Below, piece after piece: positions 25,274 to 34,400 of a DNA stretch of 64,000 nucleotides. A program made the position numbers and the translations under genes. The stretch's first letter is position 1. Every line of letters begins with the position of its first letter. The notes below the pieces were generated by a model. The model was given only the letters and a program-made list of their open reading frames with translations. It searched no databases and was not told where the DNA came from. This DNA comes from Agromyces sp. Leaf222 (lineage in GTDB: Bacteria; Actinomycetota; Actinomycetes; Actinomycetales; Microbacteriaceae): NCBI RefSeq assembly GCF_001421565.1, contig NZ_LMKQ01000001.1, forward strand, positions 245,277 through 309,276. The letters are read 5' to 3'.

Positions 25274-25775
25274 TCGTCCAGTCCAGGTTGATCACGTCGC
25301 CGATGTAGACGGACTCGCCGAAGTCGTGGATCTGCGGGTTCATGCGCAGCAGTTGCTGCTGCGGCAGGTCGAATCGCTGGGCGATGTCGAAGAAGCTGTC
25401 GCCGGCGACGACCACGTAGCTGATGGGCATGCCGTTCGCGTCGACCGCCGGGGTGCCCGTGGCTCCGTCGCGCGACCCGAGGTCGCTGGCCGGCCCGGGC
25501 TCGACGACCGGTGCCGGTGCGTTCGGCACCGGCTCGGGGGCCTCGGGCTCCGGCGCCTCGGCAACCGGAGGCGGGGTCGGCGTCGGGGTCGGGGTGGGGG
25601 TCGGGGTGACGGTCTCGGTGACCGCCACGGTCACCGTCGCCGGGGCGGGCGCGGGCTGCGGCACGCAGCCGCTCAGCGCGAGTCCGGTGCCGACGACGAG
25701 GATGCCGCCTGCGACGACGGCGGTTGCCGCCGTGATCGCCGGATGCCGTCGCCTGCTCGTCGTGCCTGAACCCAC
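25263..25775 (-). CDS. LysM-domain lipoprotein
   Basis: The 170-residue protein has a signal peptide with lipobox LSGC (C37), a Thr/Pro and Pro/Glu/Ala-rich linker (about residues 55-105) built partly of Thr-Pro dipeptides, and one C-terminal LysM module (about residues 122-168, ISYVVVAGDSFFDIAQRF to VYIGDVINLDW). LysM binds peptidoglycan, so the protein should span from the membrane anchor into the wall. The GTG at 25775 is chosen over longer in-frame starts because GAGGAGG sits five bases upstream and the signal peptide follows at once. Confidence 0.85.
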   Translation of the reverse strand: MGSGTTSRRRHPAITAATAVVAGGILVVGTGLALSGCVPQPAPAPATVTVAVTETVTPTPTPTPTPTPPPVAEAPEPEAPEPVPNAPAPVVEPGPASDLGSRDGATGTPAVDANGMPISYVVVAGDSFFDIAQRFDLPQQQLLRMNPQIHDFGESVYIGDVINLDWTITG

Positions 25776-26129
25776 CCGTGCCTCCTCGTCGACGTGCCGA
25801 ACGGCGCCCCGTCGTCGGGCGCGCCGTCGCACTCAGCCTCACGGAAACCCCTCTCCTACGCAAGGCCTTCAGGCGTCGCCCGTGATGAATAGGGCGATCG
25901 TCCGATGGGGCGCACCCACCTCAGGGCGGAGGCTCGAGGCATCCGCTCGACGCGACCGTCGAACCGGCGATCAGCTCCACCTCGATCTCGGAGGCATCAT
26001 GCAGCACATCACGGTCTCCCGGTGACGGCGGCAGGCGGCGTCGAGCCCGCGCTCATCCCCAGACCGGGGCCGGTGGAGGCGGATGTCGCGCCCGAGGCGG
26101 ATGTCGCCGGGTCGTGGCAGCATGAACTG
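25776..26129. other. 354-bp intergenic region without a convincing gene
   Basis: This gap separates the divergent LysM lipoprotein and the LuxR-type regulator. I see no gene with a ribosome site and coding character, only an eight-codon frame after GGAGGCATC at about 25999. CAGCAT ends six bases before the GTG at 26130 and may be a leaderless -10 box for the regulator. Confidence 0.4.
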
Positions 26130-29100
26130 GTGACCACGTCTGCGCCGGCCATGATCGGCCGGGACGCCGATCTCTCGAGGCTCCTCACCGCCCTCGACGA
26201 GGTGCGCACCGGTGCGCCGTTCACCGTCATCATCGGCGGCGAGGCGGGCATCGGCAAGACCAGGCTCGTACGCGAATTCGCGCAGCGGGTCGACGGCGGC
26301 GCCCGATTCGTGCTCGGCCAGTGCGTCGACCTCGGCACCGTCGCCTCGCCGTACGCGCCCGTCAAGTCCGCGCTCCGATCGCTCGTCGCCGATGAGGGCG
26401 TCGAACGCGTGCTCGAGGCCGTCGGCCCCGGTCGGGCGGCCCTCATCGCGCTGCTGCCCGAGCTCGCGGCATCCGCCGGTCTCGAGGGCGCCGACCTCGA
26501 CGCGGCCCGTGCCGGTTCAGCCGGCGTCATCCGCGGCGACACCGCGACCAGTCAGCTGCACGAGGCGATCGCCGTGCTGCTCGAGACCCTCTCGCGCGAC
26601 CAGCCCATCGTGTTCGTGCTCGAAGACCTCCACTGGATCGACGCGGCGAGCCTCGCGCTGCTGCGCTTCCTCATGCGCGCCCTCGGGTCGAGCCGCGTGC
26701 TCACGGTGCTCACGTACCGCAGCGAAGACGTGACCAGGGGTCATCCGGTTCGCGCGTTCCTCGCCGAGGCCGACCGAGACCGCTGGGTCGACCGCCGGGA
26801 GCTCGCCAGGCTCGGCCCCGACGACGCCGAGGCGCTCGTCGCCTCGCTCGTGCCGGCCGACTCCGCCCCGAACGCGAAGTCGGTCCAGACCATCGTGCGA
26901 CGCAGCGACGGCGTGCCCTTCCTCATCGAGGAGCTCATCGGACTCGACGGCTGCCGCGACGACAGCGAGGTGCCCGAGACCCTCCGCGACCTGCTCCTCG
27001 CCCGCTACGAGGCGTTGTCCGAGCCGGCCCAGCAGCTGCTCCGGCTCATCTCCATCGGCGGCGTGCGGGTTCCGCACGCGTTGCTCGAGGCCGTGCATGA
27101 CGGCGACGACGAGGGCATCGACGTCGCCGCGCGCGAGGCAGTGCTCGGCGGAGTGCTCACCATCGAGGGCGACGAGTACGCGTTCCGGCACGCCCTCGTG
27201 CGCGAGGCGATCCTCGCCGACCTGCTGCCGGGCGAGCGGGCGCGCTTCCACGGTCGCTACGCGCTCGCCTACGAGAACGCGGCGCAGGGCACGCGGCGCG
27301 TGGCCGCCGAGATCTCGTTCCACTGGCTCGGCGCGAACGACGCCGCGCGCGCGTTCCCCGCGACGCTCAGGGCGATGGCCGAGGCCAGGGCCGCGGCGGC
27401 CTACGGCTCCGCCGCCCAACTCGGCGAGCGGGCCATCGGCCTCTGGGATGTGGTGCCCGATCCCGCGACCACGGCGAAGATGAGCAAGCTCGAGCTCATG
27501 GGCCGCACCGCGTCGCACCTGCGCAATGCGGGCGAGGGCGAGCGGGGCCTGGCCCTCGTGAGGGCGGCGCTCGAAGAGTGCCCGCACGACGACCCCCAGT
27601 ACCCGCGACTGCTGCGCGACGTCGGGCTCTACCTGGCCAACGTCGGCCGGCTGGGTTCGATCCCGATGCTCGAGCAGGCGCTCGAGGCGCTCGGCGACGA
27701 CGGCCCGGACGAGCTCCGAACGACGGTGCTCATCGCGCTCTCCGGCCGCTTCATGATCGAATCCCGCCTCGACGAGGCGATCGAGATGTCCGAACGCGCC
27801 CTCACCGCGGCCATGCGGCTCGGCAACCCCCGGTTCGCCTCCACCGCCACGAACATCGCGGGCATCAGCCGCGCGGCCGCCGGCGACGTGCAGGCCGGGC
27901 TCGACCTGCTCGAGCGCGCCCGCGAACTCGCCGGAGACGACGGCCCCGCGCTGCTGCGCTACTGGGTGAACGCCTCCGACCTCTTCTACCTCATCGGCGA
28001 CTTCGACGCGGCGATCCGCCTCGCCGAAGAGGGCCTCGAACGGGCGCGCGAGCAGGGCGTCGAACGCAGCTCCGGTGTGATCCTCGCGTCGAACGCCGTC
28101 GACCCGCTGCTGGCCATCGGCGAGTGGGAGCGCGCCGAGCTGCTCACCGAACGGGCCCTCGCGCTCGATCCTCCGCTGCCGTTCACCGTCTACCTGAACC
28201 GTGCCCGCATGTGGACCGCCCTCTGGCGCGGCGAGGTCGATCGCGCCGCCGAGATGCACCGGGCCCTGCGCCCATCGATGTCGAGGGTCATGGCCTCCGA
28301 GATGCAGACCCGCCTCGGCGTCGGGCGGGTCGCCGCCGAGATCGCCCTCGCACAGGGCGACCCGGCTCGTGCCTGGCGCGAGGTGCGAGTGCTCCTCGAC
28401 GAGGAGTACTCCCTCCCGCCCGGGTACGTGCTGCCCTTCCTCTGGGTGGCTGCGCGCACGGTCGCGGCCCTGCGTAGCCGGCATGCAGAGGCCGACGACC
28501 TGGCCCGCGAGGTCGAGGCGGGCCTGCCGGCGCTCACCGGGCTGCTCGAACGCATGTCGTTCTGGCCGACCGCACCGATCTGGCGGGCGTTCTTCGACGC
28601 CGAGCTGGCGGTCGCGACCGACGCGCCACCCGCCGCGGCGGGTGTTCCGGGCACCGACACCACGGCGTGGCGGGCCGCGGTCGAGCGTGCCGCCGACCCC
28701 GAGGCCCAGCATTTCCTCTCCCCGTACGCGGGGCTGCGCCTCGGCGAGGCCGAGCTCGCGACCGGCGACCGCGTCGCCGCGCGTGCAGCGCTGCAGGCCG
28801 CGCACGCGCAGGCGCTCGCGGGCGGAGTGACCGCGGTGACGCTGCAGGTCGTGCGCGTCGCCTCCGCAGCGGGCCTCGCGCTCGACGGGGTCGGCGGGGG
28901 AGCTGCCGTCAAGGCCGTTGTGTCTGGCCGTGCCGCGACCGCGTCGGGCGACTCCGCATCGAGCATCGCCGAGTCGCCCACCGCCGGCGCCGCCGAGGCG
29001 GCCGCCGGGGTCGAAGAGCTGACGGCTCGCGAACGCCAGGTGCTCGAGCTCATCGCCGAGGGCCTCAGCAACCGCCAGATCGGCGAGCGGCTCTACATCA

Positions 29101-29198
29101 GCGGCAAGACCGCGAGCGTGCACGTCTCCGCGATCCTCCGCAAGCTCGGCGCCGCCACGCGCACCGAGGCGGCATACCGCGCGGGCGCGCTGCGCTGA
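26130..29198 (+). CDS. large ATP-binding LuxR-type regulator (LAL/MalT-like)
   Basis: The 1022-residue protein has an N-terminal AAA ATPase with Walker A GGEAGIGKT at residues 36-44 and Walker B around VFVLEDLHWID. A long middle region of TPR-like helical repeats follows (about residues 350-900). A C-terminal LuxR helix-turn-helix (about residues 960-1015) carries LTARERQVLELIAEGLSNRQIGERL. Such proteins act as ATP-dependent activators that sense an inducer or partner protein. The target is unknown; glutathione peroxidase lies just downstream and has a palindrome in its promoter. The GTG start is favoured over the ATG at 26151 by a -10-like box six bases upstream. Confidence 0.88.
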   Translation: MTTSAPAMIGRDADLSRLLTALDEVRTGAPFTVIIGGEAGIGKTRLVREFAQRVDGGARFVLGQCVDLGTVASPYAPVKSALRSLVADEGVERVLEAVGPGRAALIALLPELAASAGLEGADLDAARAGSAGVIRGDTATSQLHEAIAVLLETLSRDQPIVFVLEDLHWIDAASLALLRFLMRALGSSRVLTVLTYRSEDVTRGHPVRAFLAEADRDRWVDRRELARLGPDDAEALVASLVPADSAPNAKSVQTIVRRSDGVPFLIEELIGLDGCRDDSEVPETLRDLLLARYEALSEPAQQLLRLISIGGVRVPHALLEAVHDGDDEGIDVAAREAVLGGVLTIEGDEYAFRHALVREAILADLLPGERARFHGRYALAYENAAQGTRRVAAEISFHWLGANDAARAFPATLRAMAEARAAAAYGSAAQLGERAIGLWDVVPDPATTAKMSKLELMGRTASHLRNAGEGERGLALVRAALEECPHDDPQYPRLLRDVGLYLANVGRLGSIPMLEQALEALGDDGPDELRTTVLIALSGRFMIESRLDEAIEMSERALTAAMRLGNPRFASTATNIAGISRAAAGDVQAGLDLLERARELAGDDGPALLRYWVNASDLFYLIGDFDAAIRLAEEGLERAREQGVERSSGVILASNAVDPLLAIGEWERAELLTERALALDPPLPFTVYLNRARMWTALWRGEVDRAAEMHRALRPSMSRVMASEMQTRLGVGRVAAEIALAQGDPARAWREVRVLLDEEYSLPPGYVLPFLWVAARTVAALRSRHAEADDLAREVEAGLPALTGLLERMSFWPTAPIWRAFFDAELAVATDAPPAAAGVPGTDTTAWRAAVERAADPEAQHFLSPYAGLRLGEAELATGDRVAARAALQAAHAQALAGGVTAVTLQVVRVASAAGLALDGVGGGAAVKAVVSGRAATASGDSASSIAESPTAGAAEAAAGVEELTARERQVLELIAEGLSNRQIGERLYISGKTASVHVSAILRKLGAATRTEAAYRAGALR

Positions 29199-29286
29199 GG
29201 CGTCGGGTCGCTCGCGGTGCGCGCGCGCCGCCGCCGCGCGACATCCGCAGAGCCTTGACGCGCTGTGAACTCGCTGCACATGGGTC

Positions 29287-29313
29287 GTTGACCTGAGTCA
29301 ACAGGCGTAGCGT
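29287..29313 (+). promoter_or_regulatory. palindrome and -10 box upstream of glutathione peroxidase
   Basis: GTTGACCTGAGTCAAC (29287-29302) has six-base perfect arms around CTGA. It overlaps the expected -35 and spacer of a promoter whose -10 box is TAGCGT (29308-29313). The mRNA should carry a leader of about 29 bases to the ATG at 29349. The palindrome is a good operator candidate; the regulator is unknown. Confidence 0.5.
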
Positions 29314-29348
29314 GAGATCTACCCCAGTCCCTATGCATCGGAGGCACG

Positions 29349-29885
29349 ATGAGCCGGCTCGACGAGATCCCCTTCACCACGATGGACGGCGGCACCGCAT
29401 CGCTCGCCGACTACGAGGGCAAGGCCGTCATGATCGTGAACGTCGCCTCGCGATGCGGCCTCGCGCCCCAGTACGAGAAGCTCGAGGCCCTGCAGAAGCA
29501 GTACGGCGACCGTGGGTTCACGGTCATCGGGTTCCCGAGCAACCAGTTCCTCCAGGAGCTCTCGACCAATGAGGCCATCTCGGAGTACTGCTCCACCACA
29601 TGGGGCGTCACGTTCCCGATCGTCGACCGGGTGCGCGTCAACGGCAAGAAGGAGCACCCGCTCTACACCGAGCTGAAGCAGACCCCGGATGCCGACGGCA
29701 AGGCCGGCAAGGTCAGTTGGAACTTCGAGAAGTTCCTCGTGGGCGCCGACCGCAGTGTGCAGCGGTTCCGCCCACGCACCGAGCCCGACGCGCCCGAGGT
29801 CATCGAGGCCATCGAGGCCTCGCTGCCGGCCGCGGAGTCGGCGAGCGAGTCCGCCGTCGTATCCGAGCACGAGCCCGCCGAGTAG
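29349..29885 (+). CDS. glutathione peroxidase-family thiol peroxidase
   Basis: The 178-residue protein carries the family landmarks VNVASRCGL (peroxidatic C36 in place of selenocysteine), GFPSNQF and WNFEKFLV. In bacteria lacking glutathione such enzymes use thioredoxin or mycothiol to reduce hydroperoxides. The ATG follows TCGGAGG. The C-terminus carries an extra acidic, Ala/Ser/Glu-rich tail of about 25 residues beyond the usual fold. The gene sits downstream of the LuxR-type regulator with its own promoter and palindrome, and converges on pepT with a long hairpin between. Confidence 0.9.
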   Translation: MSRLDEIPFTTMDGGTASLADYEGKAVMIVNVASRCGLAPQYEKLEALQKQYGDRGFTVIGFPSNQFLQELSTNEAISEYCSTTWGVTFPIVDRVRVNGKKEHPLYTELKQTPDADGKAGKVSWNFEKFLVGADRSVQRFRPRTEPDAPEVIEAIEASLPAAESASESAVVSEHEPAE

Positions 29886-29922
29886 CAGGCACTCGGCACC
29901 GGTCGCGGAGACCGGCTCGAGC

Positions 29923-29980
29923 TGCAGGAGATCAGGCGCCATGCCCTCTCACCGGAGGGGATGGCGCCTGATCTCCTGCA
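29923..29980. terminator. 26-bp-stem hairpin between convergent genes
   Basis: The arms 29923-29948 and 29955-29980 pair over 26 positions with one mismatch and a six-base loop. The structure lies between the ends of the glutathione peroxidase and peptidase T genes, as expected for a bidirectional terminator. No T tract follows. It is comparable in length to the palindrome at 7449-7504 but shares no obvious sequence with it. Confidence 0.7.
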
Positions 29981-30037
29981 ATTCAGCGAACGCGCGTACT
30001 CGCCGCACTCGCCGCACTCTGCATCAGTGAGCGAACG

Positions 30038-31345
30038 TCAGGCGCGCGTCGCGCCGCGGAACTCCGGCGTGGTCCAGACCTCGGCGAGCCGCACGACGGT
30101 CGCGGCGGCCGCGGCCATCTCCTGCACCGACGCCCACTCGCGCACCGAGTGGAACTCGTGTCCGCCCGTGAAGAGGTTCGGCGTCGGAAGCCCCATGGCG
30201 CTCAGCTGCGAGCCGTCGGTGCCGCCGCGGATCGACGTGCGGAGGGGAGAGAGCCCCTCGGCGCGGATCGCCTGCTCAGCGGCATCCGTCACCTGCGGGA
30301 ACAGGTCGACGTACCGGCGCATGTTCGGGTACTGCGGGGTGATCTCGACGGTGGCGCGGGCGCGGGGTTCGCGGGCGACGACCTCGTCGACGGTGCGCCG
30401 CAGCACCTCGCCGTGCGCGGCGAGCAGCTCGTCGTCGAAGTCGCGCAGAATCGTGCGGATCACCGCATGCGATGCGGACCCCTGCACCTCGTAGACGTGG
30501 ATGAACCCGTCGCGGCCAGACGTGCGCTCGGGCGTGAGCTCGGCGGGCAGTGCGGCGACGATCTCGGCGGCGAGCCTGGCGGCGTTCACGAGCTTGCCGG
30601 TCGCGAAGCCGGGGTGCACCTCGTGGCCCTCGATCGTGACGATGCCCTCGGTGGCCGAGAAGGTCTCATCCTGCAGCTCGCCGATCTCCGACCCGTCGAC
30701 CGTGTAGGCGCAGAGCGCGCCGAAGCCCTCGACGTCGAAGCGGTGCGCGCCGCGTCCGATCTCCTCGTCGGGCGTGAACGCGAGGCGCAGGGTCGGGCGG
30801 GGCAGCTCGGGGTGGGCGAGCAGGTGCGCGACCGCCGTCAGGATCGCGGCGACGCCCGCCTTGTCGTCGGCGCCCAGCAGCGTGTCGCCCGAGCTCGTGA
30901 CGAGGTCGTGGCCGAGGTGGTCGAGCAGGTCGGGCATGTGCTCGGGGTCGAGGGTCGTGCCGCCGCGGGGCAGCGCGATGACGCCGCCGTCGTATTCGCG
31001 GTGCACGATCGGCTCGACGCCGTCGCCGGGTGCGTCGGGGCTCGTGTCCATGTGCGCGATGAGGCCGATGACGGGCACGGGGCCGGATGCCTCGTCGATC
31101 GTCGCGGGCAGCGTGGCGTAGACGTACCCGTCGCCGTCGAGCACTGCGTCGTCGAGTCCGAGCGCGAGCAGGTCGTCGACGAGCACGCGACCGAGGTCGA
31201 GCTGGCGGGCGGAGCTCGGGCTGCCCTCGCCGTCGCGATCGGACTGCGTGCCGACGCGCACGTAGCGGCCGAAGCGTTCGAGCAGCGCGGGTGCGAGCGA
31301 CTCGGCGAGGGGAGAGGTGAACGGGGCGGGGGATGCAGCGGCCAT
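30038..31345 (-). CDS. pepT: peptidase T (tripeptide aminopeptidase, M20B)
   Basis: The 435-residue protein shows the M20B metal-site motifs: HMDTSPDAPG (first His and catalytic Asp), GADDKAGVA (bridging Asp), PDEEIGRG (Glu base and ligand), DGS and a C-terminal GGTDGSQLS segment. Peptidase T removes the N-terminal residue from tripeptides in the cytoplasm with two zinc ions. The length matches the family. The ATG at 31345 gives the standard N-terminus; a longer in-frame start would add 24 unlikely residues. CACGCT ends six bases upstream, so this may be another leaderless gene. Confidence 0.92.
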   Translation of the reverse strand: MAAASPAPFTSPLAESLAPALLERFGRYVRVGTQSDRDGEGSPSSARQLDLGRVLVDDLLALGLDDAVLDGDGYVYATLPATIDEASGPVPVIGLIAHMDTSPDAPGDGVEPIVHREYDGGVIALPRGGTTLDPEHMPDLLDHLGHDLVTSSGDTLLGADDKAGVAAILTAVAHLLAHPELPRPTLRLAFTPDEEIGRGAHRFDVEGFGALCAYTVDGSEIGELQDETFSATEGIVTIEGHEVHPGFATGKLVNAARLAAEIVAALPAELTPERTSGRDGFIHVYEVQGSASHAVIRTILRDFDDELLAAHGEVLRRTVDEVVAREPRARATVEITPQYPNMRRYVDLFPQVTDAAEQAIRAEGLSPLRTSIRGGTDGSQLSAMGLPTPNLFTGGHEFHSVREWASVQEMAAAAATVVRLAEVWTTPEFRGATRA

Positions 31346-31383
31346 CAGTCCAGCGTGCCACAGCGCACGGTGAGCACGAACGG

Positions 31384-31420
31384 CGGATGCCTCGGGGGCA
31401 TGAGCACCCCGAGGCATCCG
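31384..31420. terminator. perfect 14-bp-stem hairpin after the levanase gene
   Basis: CGGATGCCTCGGGG (31384-31397) pairs perfectly with CCCCGAGGCATCCG (31407-31420) around a nine-base loop. It lies 54 bp downstream of the levanase stop on the minus strand and 39 bp upstream of the pepT start, so it probably separates the two transcription units. Confidence 0.65.
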
Positions 31421-31473
31421 GTTCCCCGTGGTCGCGGCGGTCAGCAGCGCCGCGACCCGGTCTCAGCCGACGG

Positions 31474-34400
31474 TCACTTGCTGACCTTCACCGTGATCGG
31501 CTCGCTCGTGGTCGTGCCCGCGGCATTCCGGAACTCGACCGTGTAGACGTACGTGCCCTTCGGCTTGCCGCTCAGCTCGAGTGTCGCGCGCTGCGCTGCC
31601 GGCGTCGCGGCCGGGAGCGTGCCCTCGCCGACGACCGTGCCGTTCTCGAGGAATCGGTACGACGTCGCGTTCTGGCCCCACCACAGGTTGGCGGTGAGCC
31701 GGAAACGTCCGTCGCCGTCCCGGTTGTCGTGGCTCAGCACCGGCTTCGACGGATTCGCGTCGCGCACCTTGACGGTGAGTGCCTTCGTCGAGGTCGAACC
31801 CTTCGAGTTCAGGAGCTCGCCGACGAACGTGTACTCGCCGTTGCCGAGCCCCTGCACCGGCACGACCACGCGCTGGGCCTGCGGCGTGTGCGGCTCGAGC
31901 CGCGTGGTGTGCACGAGCTCACCGTCCCGGTACAGCTTGAACAGGCTCGCGTTCTCACCCCACCACAGGTTCATGGTGACGTCGAAGTCGCCGTCCTGCA
32001 GCCCGGTGTCCCAGCCGTTGTTCGAGGAGAGCACGCCGGCGGCCGGTGCGGCGGTGGCGCCGTCGTCGGTCGGCACCTCGGGCTCCTCCGGGAACATGGC
32101 GGTGGCGAGCGGTGTCACCGTGAGGGAGACGAGTTCGGCGGTGCCGCCCTCCGCCCAGAGGCCGAGCTCATCGGCGCCCGCGTTCGGGAACACCTGGTCG
32201 GTGATCGTCGTGCGGCCGTCGGCCGAGAAGACCTCGACCGATGATCGATCCACGTAGACCGTGACGGCCAGGCGGCCGTCGTCCAGCGCGACCGGTGCGT
32301 CGTCGAGCGACGCGAACGCGGGATGGAAGTCGGTGTTCCCCGACTCCCGGCGGTCGACGAAGAGCCGGCCGCCGTCGGCGTCGTAGCCGATGCGCGTCGA
32401 CGCCTCGCCGTCGCCCAGCACGCTGAGTCCGAACGCCTCGGCGTCGCCCGGCTCGAACACGGCATCGACCTTCAGCACGTCGCCCGCGACCTCGTCGAGC
32501 GTCACGGTGCCCGCCTCGATCGCTCGCGGGCCAACGGTCACCGCGTCATCCGACTGCTCGAGGCCCTCGAACTCGGGCACGACCCGCTGCACGAGACGCG
32601 GCCCGCGCTCGGTCGACGTGAGGGCGACCTCGCGCGGCAGCGCCATGGCGCTGCGCCACGATCCCGTCGGGATGTCGTTCGCGTCGTCCCAGTTGTTCAT
32701 CCAGCCGAGCATCACCCGCCGGTCGTCGGGGGCGTTCGAGAACGAGACGGTCGCGTAGTAATCCTTGCCCCAGTCGAGCCAGTCGTAGCCCTCGATGCGC
32801 GGCGCGGCCGCGGCATCCGCGAACATCACCTGGTCGACGAGTACGTGCCCCCACCCGAACCGGTTGTTGTCGACGATGCGAACGGATGCCTCGCGGCCGG
32901 CGTACTCCGCGACGTCCCAGCTCACCCAGTCGAGGCTCTCGCTGTTACGCCCGGTCGCCGTGCGCACGACCTCGCCATCGACGACGAGGTTGACGGAGGT
33001 CTCCTCGGATCGCGGCAGCGCCGCCTCGGCGCCGAGCACGAGCTGGTCGACGGTGAGGTGGCCCCAGCCGCCGTTCGTGCCATCGTGCACCTGGAACTGC
33101 GCGTCGCGGCCGGTGAATTCGGTGACGTCCCACGCCTTCCAGTTGAGCGCACCGCCATCGGCGCCGGTGGCCGTGCGCACGATCTCGCCATCGACGACGA
33201 GTCGAGCCTCGAGCGTGCCGTCGAGTCGCTTGCCGCCGCCGAGGAGGAACGAGAGGTGGTCCTCACCGGGCTGGATCGTGAACGACGGCGAGGTGAGGTC
33301 GCCGAGGTTGTCGTCGCCCTTCGGCCCGGACTCGAAGGTGTTGATCCGCTTCTGTCCGAGGTAGTAGTCGCCGCCCTGCGTGGAGGGGCTGCGGCTGGGG
33401 TCGGTCGCGAAGTCGCCGGTGGCCTCCCACCCGGTGTCTGCGAGCGTCGTGCCGTCGGGGAATTCGAAGCCGTCGAAGAGCAGGCGTCCGGCGGGCGCCT
33501 CGTTGTCCAGTCGGGTGCCGTCGACGTGCGGGTGGTTTCCGCCGCCCACGAGCAGGTTCACGAACGGGTCCTCGATGGTGAAGGTCGGGGACTCCACGGT
33601 GCCGACGGGCCAGTCGAAGTCGTTGAACCCGTTGACCAGCCCGGCGCCGACGTAGCCGGTCACCGCGTTCTGGCCGGCCAGGGTTCCGGCGGCCGGGGCA
33701 TCCGCGAACGGGCCGTTCTTCCAGTTGCCCGGCTCGTTGGCGACGGTCCAGCCGTCGTAGGTGCCGTCGTCGAACCCGGCGAAGACCTCGCCGGCGGGCA
33801 GCGTGTCATCGGTGACGGTGCTCTCGGACGTGAAGGCGGTGCCGTCGAAGTCGCCCACGAAGTACTGGCCGCCGGAGCCCCCGGCGACGCTGCCCGGGTT
33901 GAGGTTCACGACGAGCACCCACCTGGTGTTCGCCGGGTCGCCGTCGACCGCGAGCGGGAAGAGGTCCGGGCACTCCCAGATGCCGCCGGTCGCGTTCGCC
34001 GGTCCGAAGTCGCTGAGGTGCGTCCAGGTCTTCAGGTCGTCGCTCCGGGAGATCACCACCTGGTACTGCAGCGCCTCGACGGCCGCCATGACCCAGTAGG
34101 ACTCACCCGTCTCGGGGTTCGTGTAGCGGAACACCTTCGGGTCGCGGAAGTTCGCCGATGCGCGGTCGTACACCGGGTTGCCGTCGTACTTCGTCCAGGT
34201 CTGCCCGTGGTCGGTGCTGTACGCGAGCGATTGCGCCTGCCGGCCCGCGAGCGTCGGATGCGCCGCCGTGTAGGCACTCGTGTAGATCGCGACCATCGGC
34301 GGATTCTCGGCGGTGCCGAAGCCGCTCGTGTTCTGCTCGTCGACCACGATCGAGCCCGAGAAGATGTCCTCGATGGCGACGCCGTCGGCGTCGAAGGTCT

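Noticed and set aside
26517..29279. A 920-codon minus-strand frame opposite the LuxR-type regulator
   Set aside because: The plus-strand product has Walker A and LuxR motifs; the minus frame is low-complexity Arg/His/Glu-rich.
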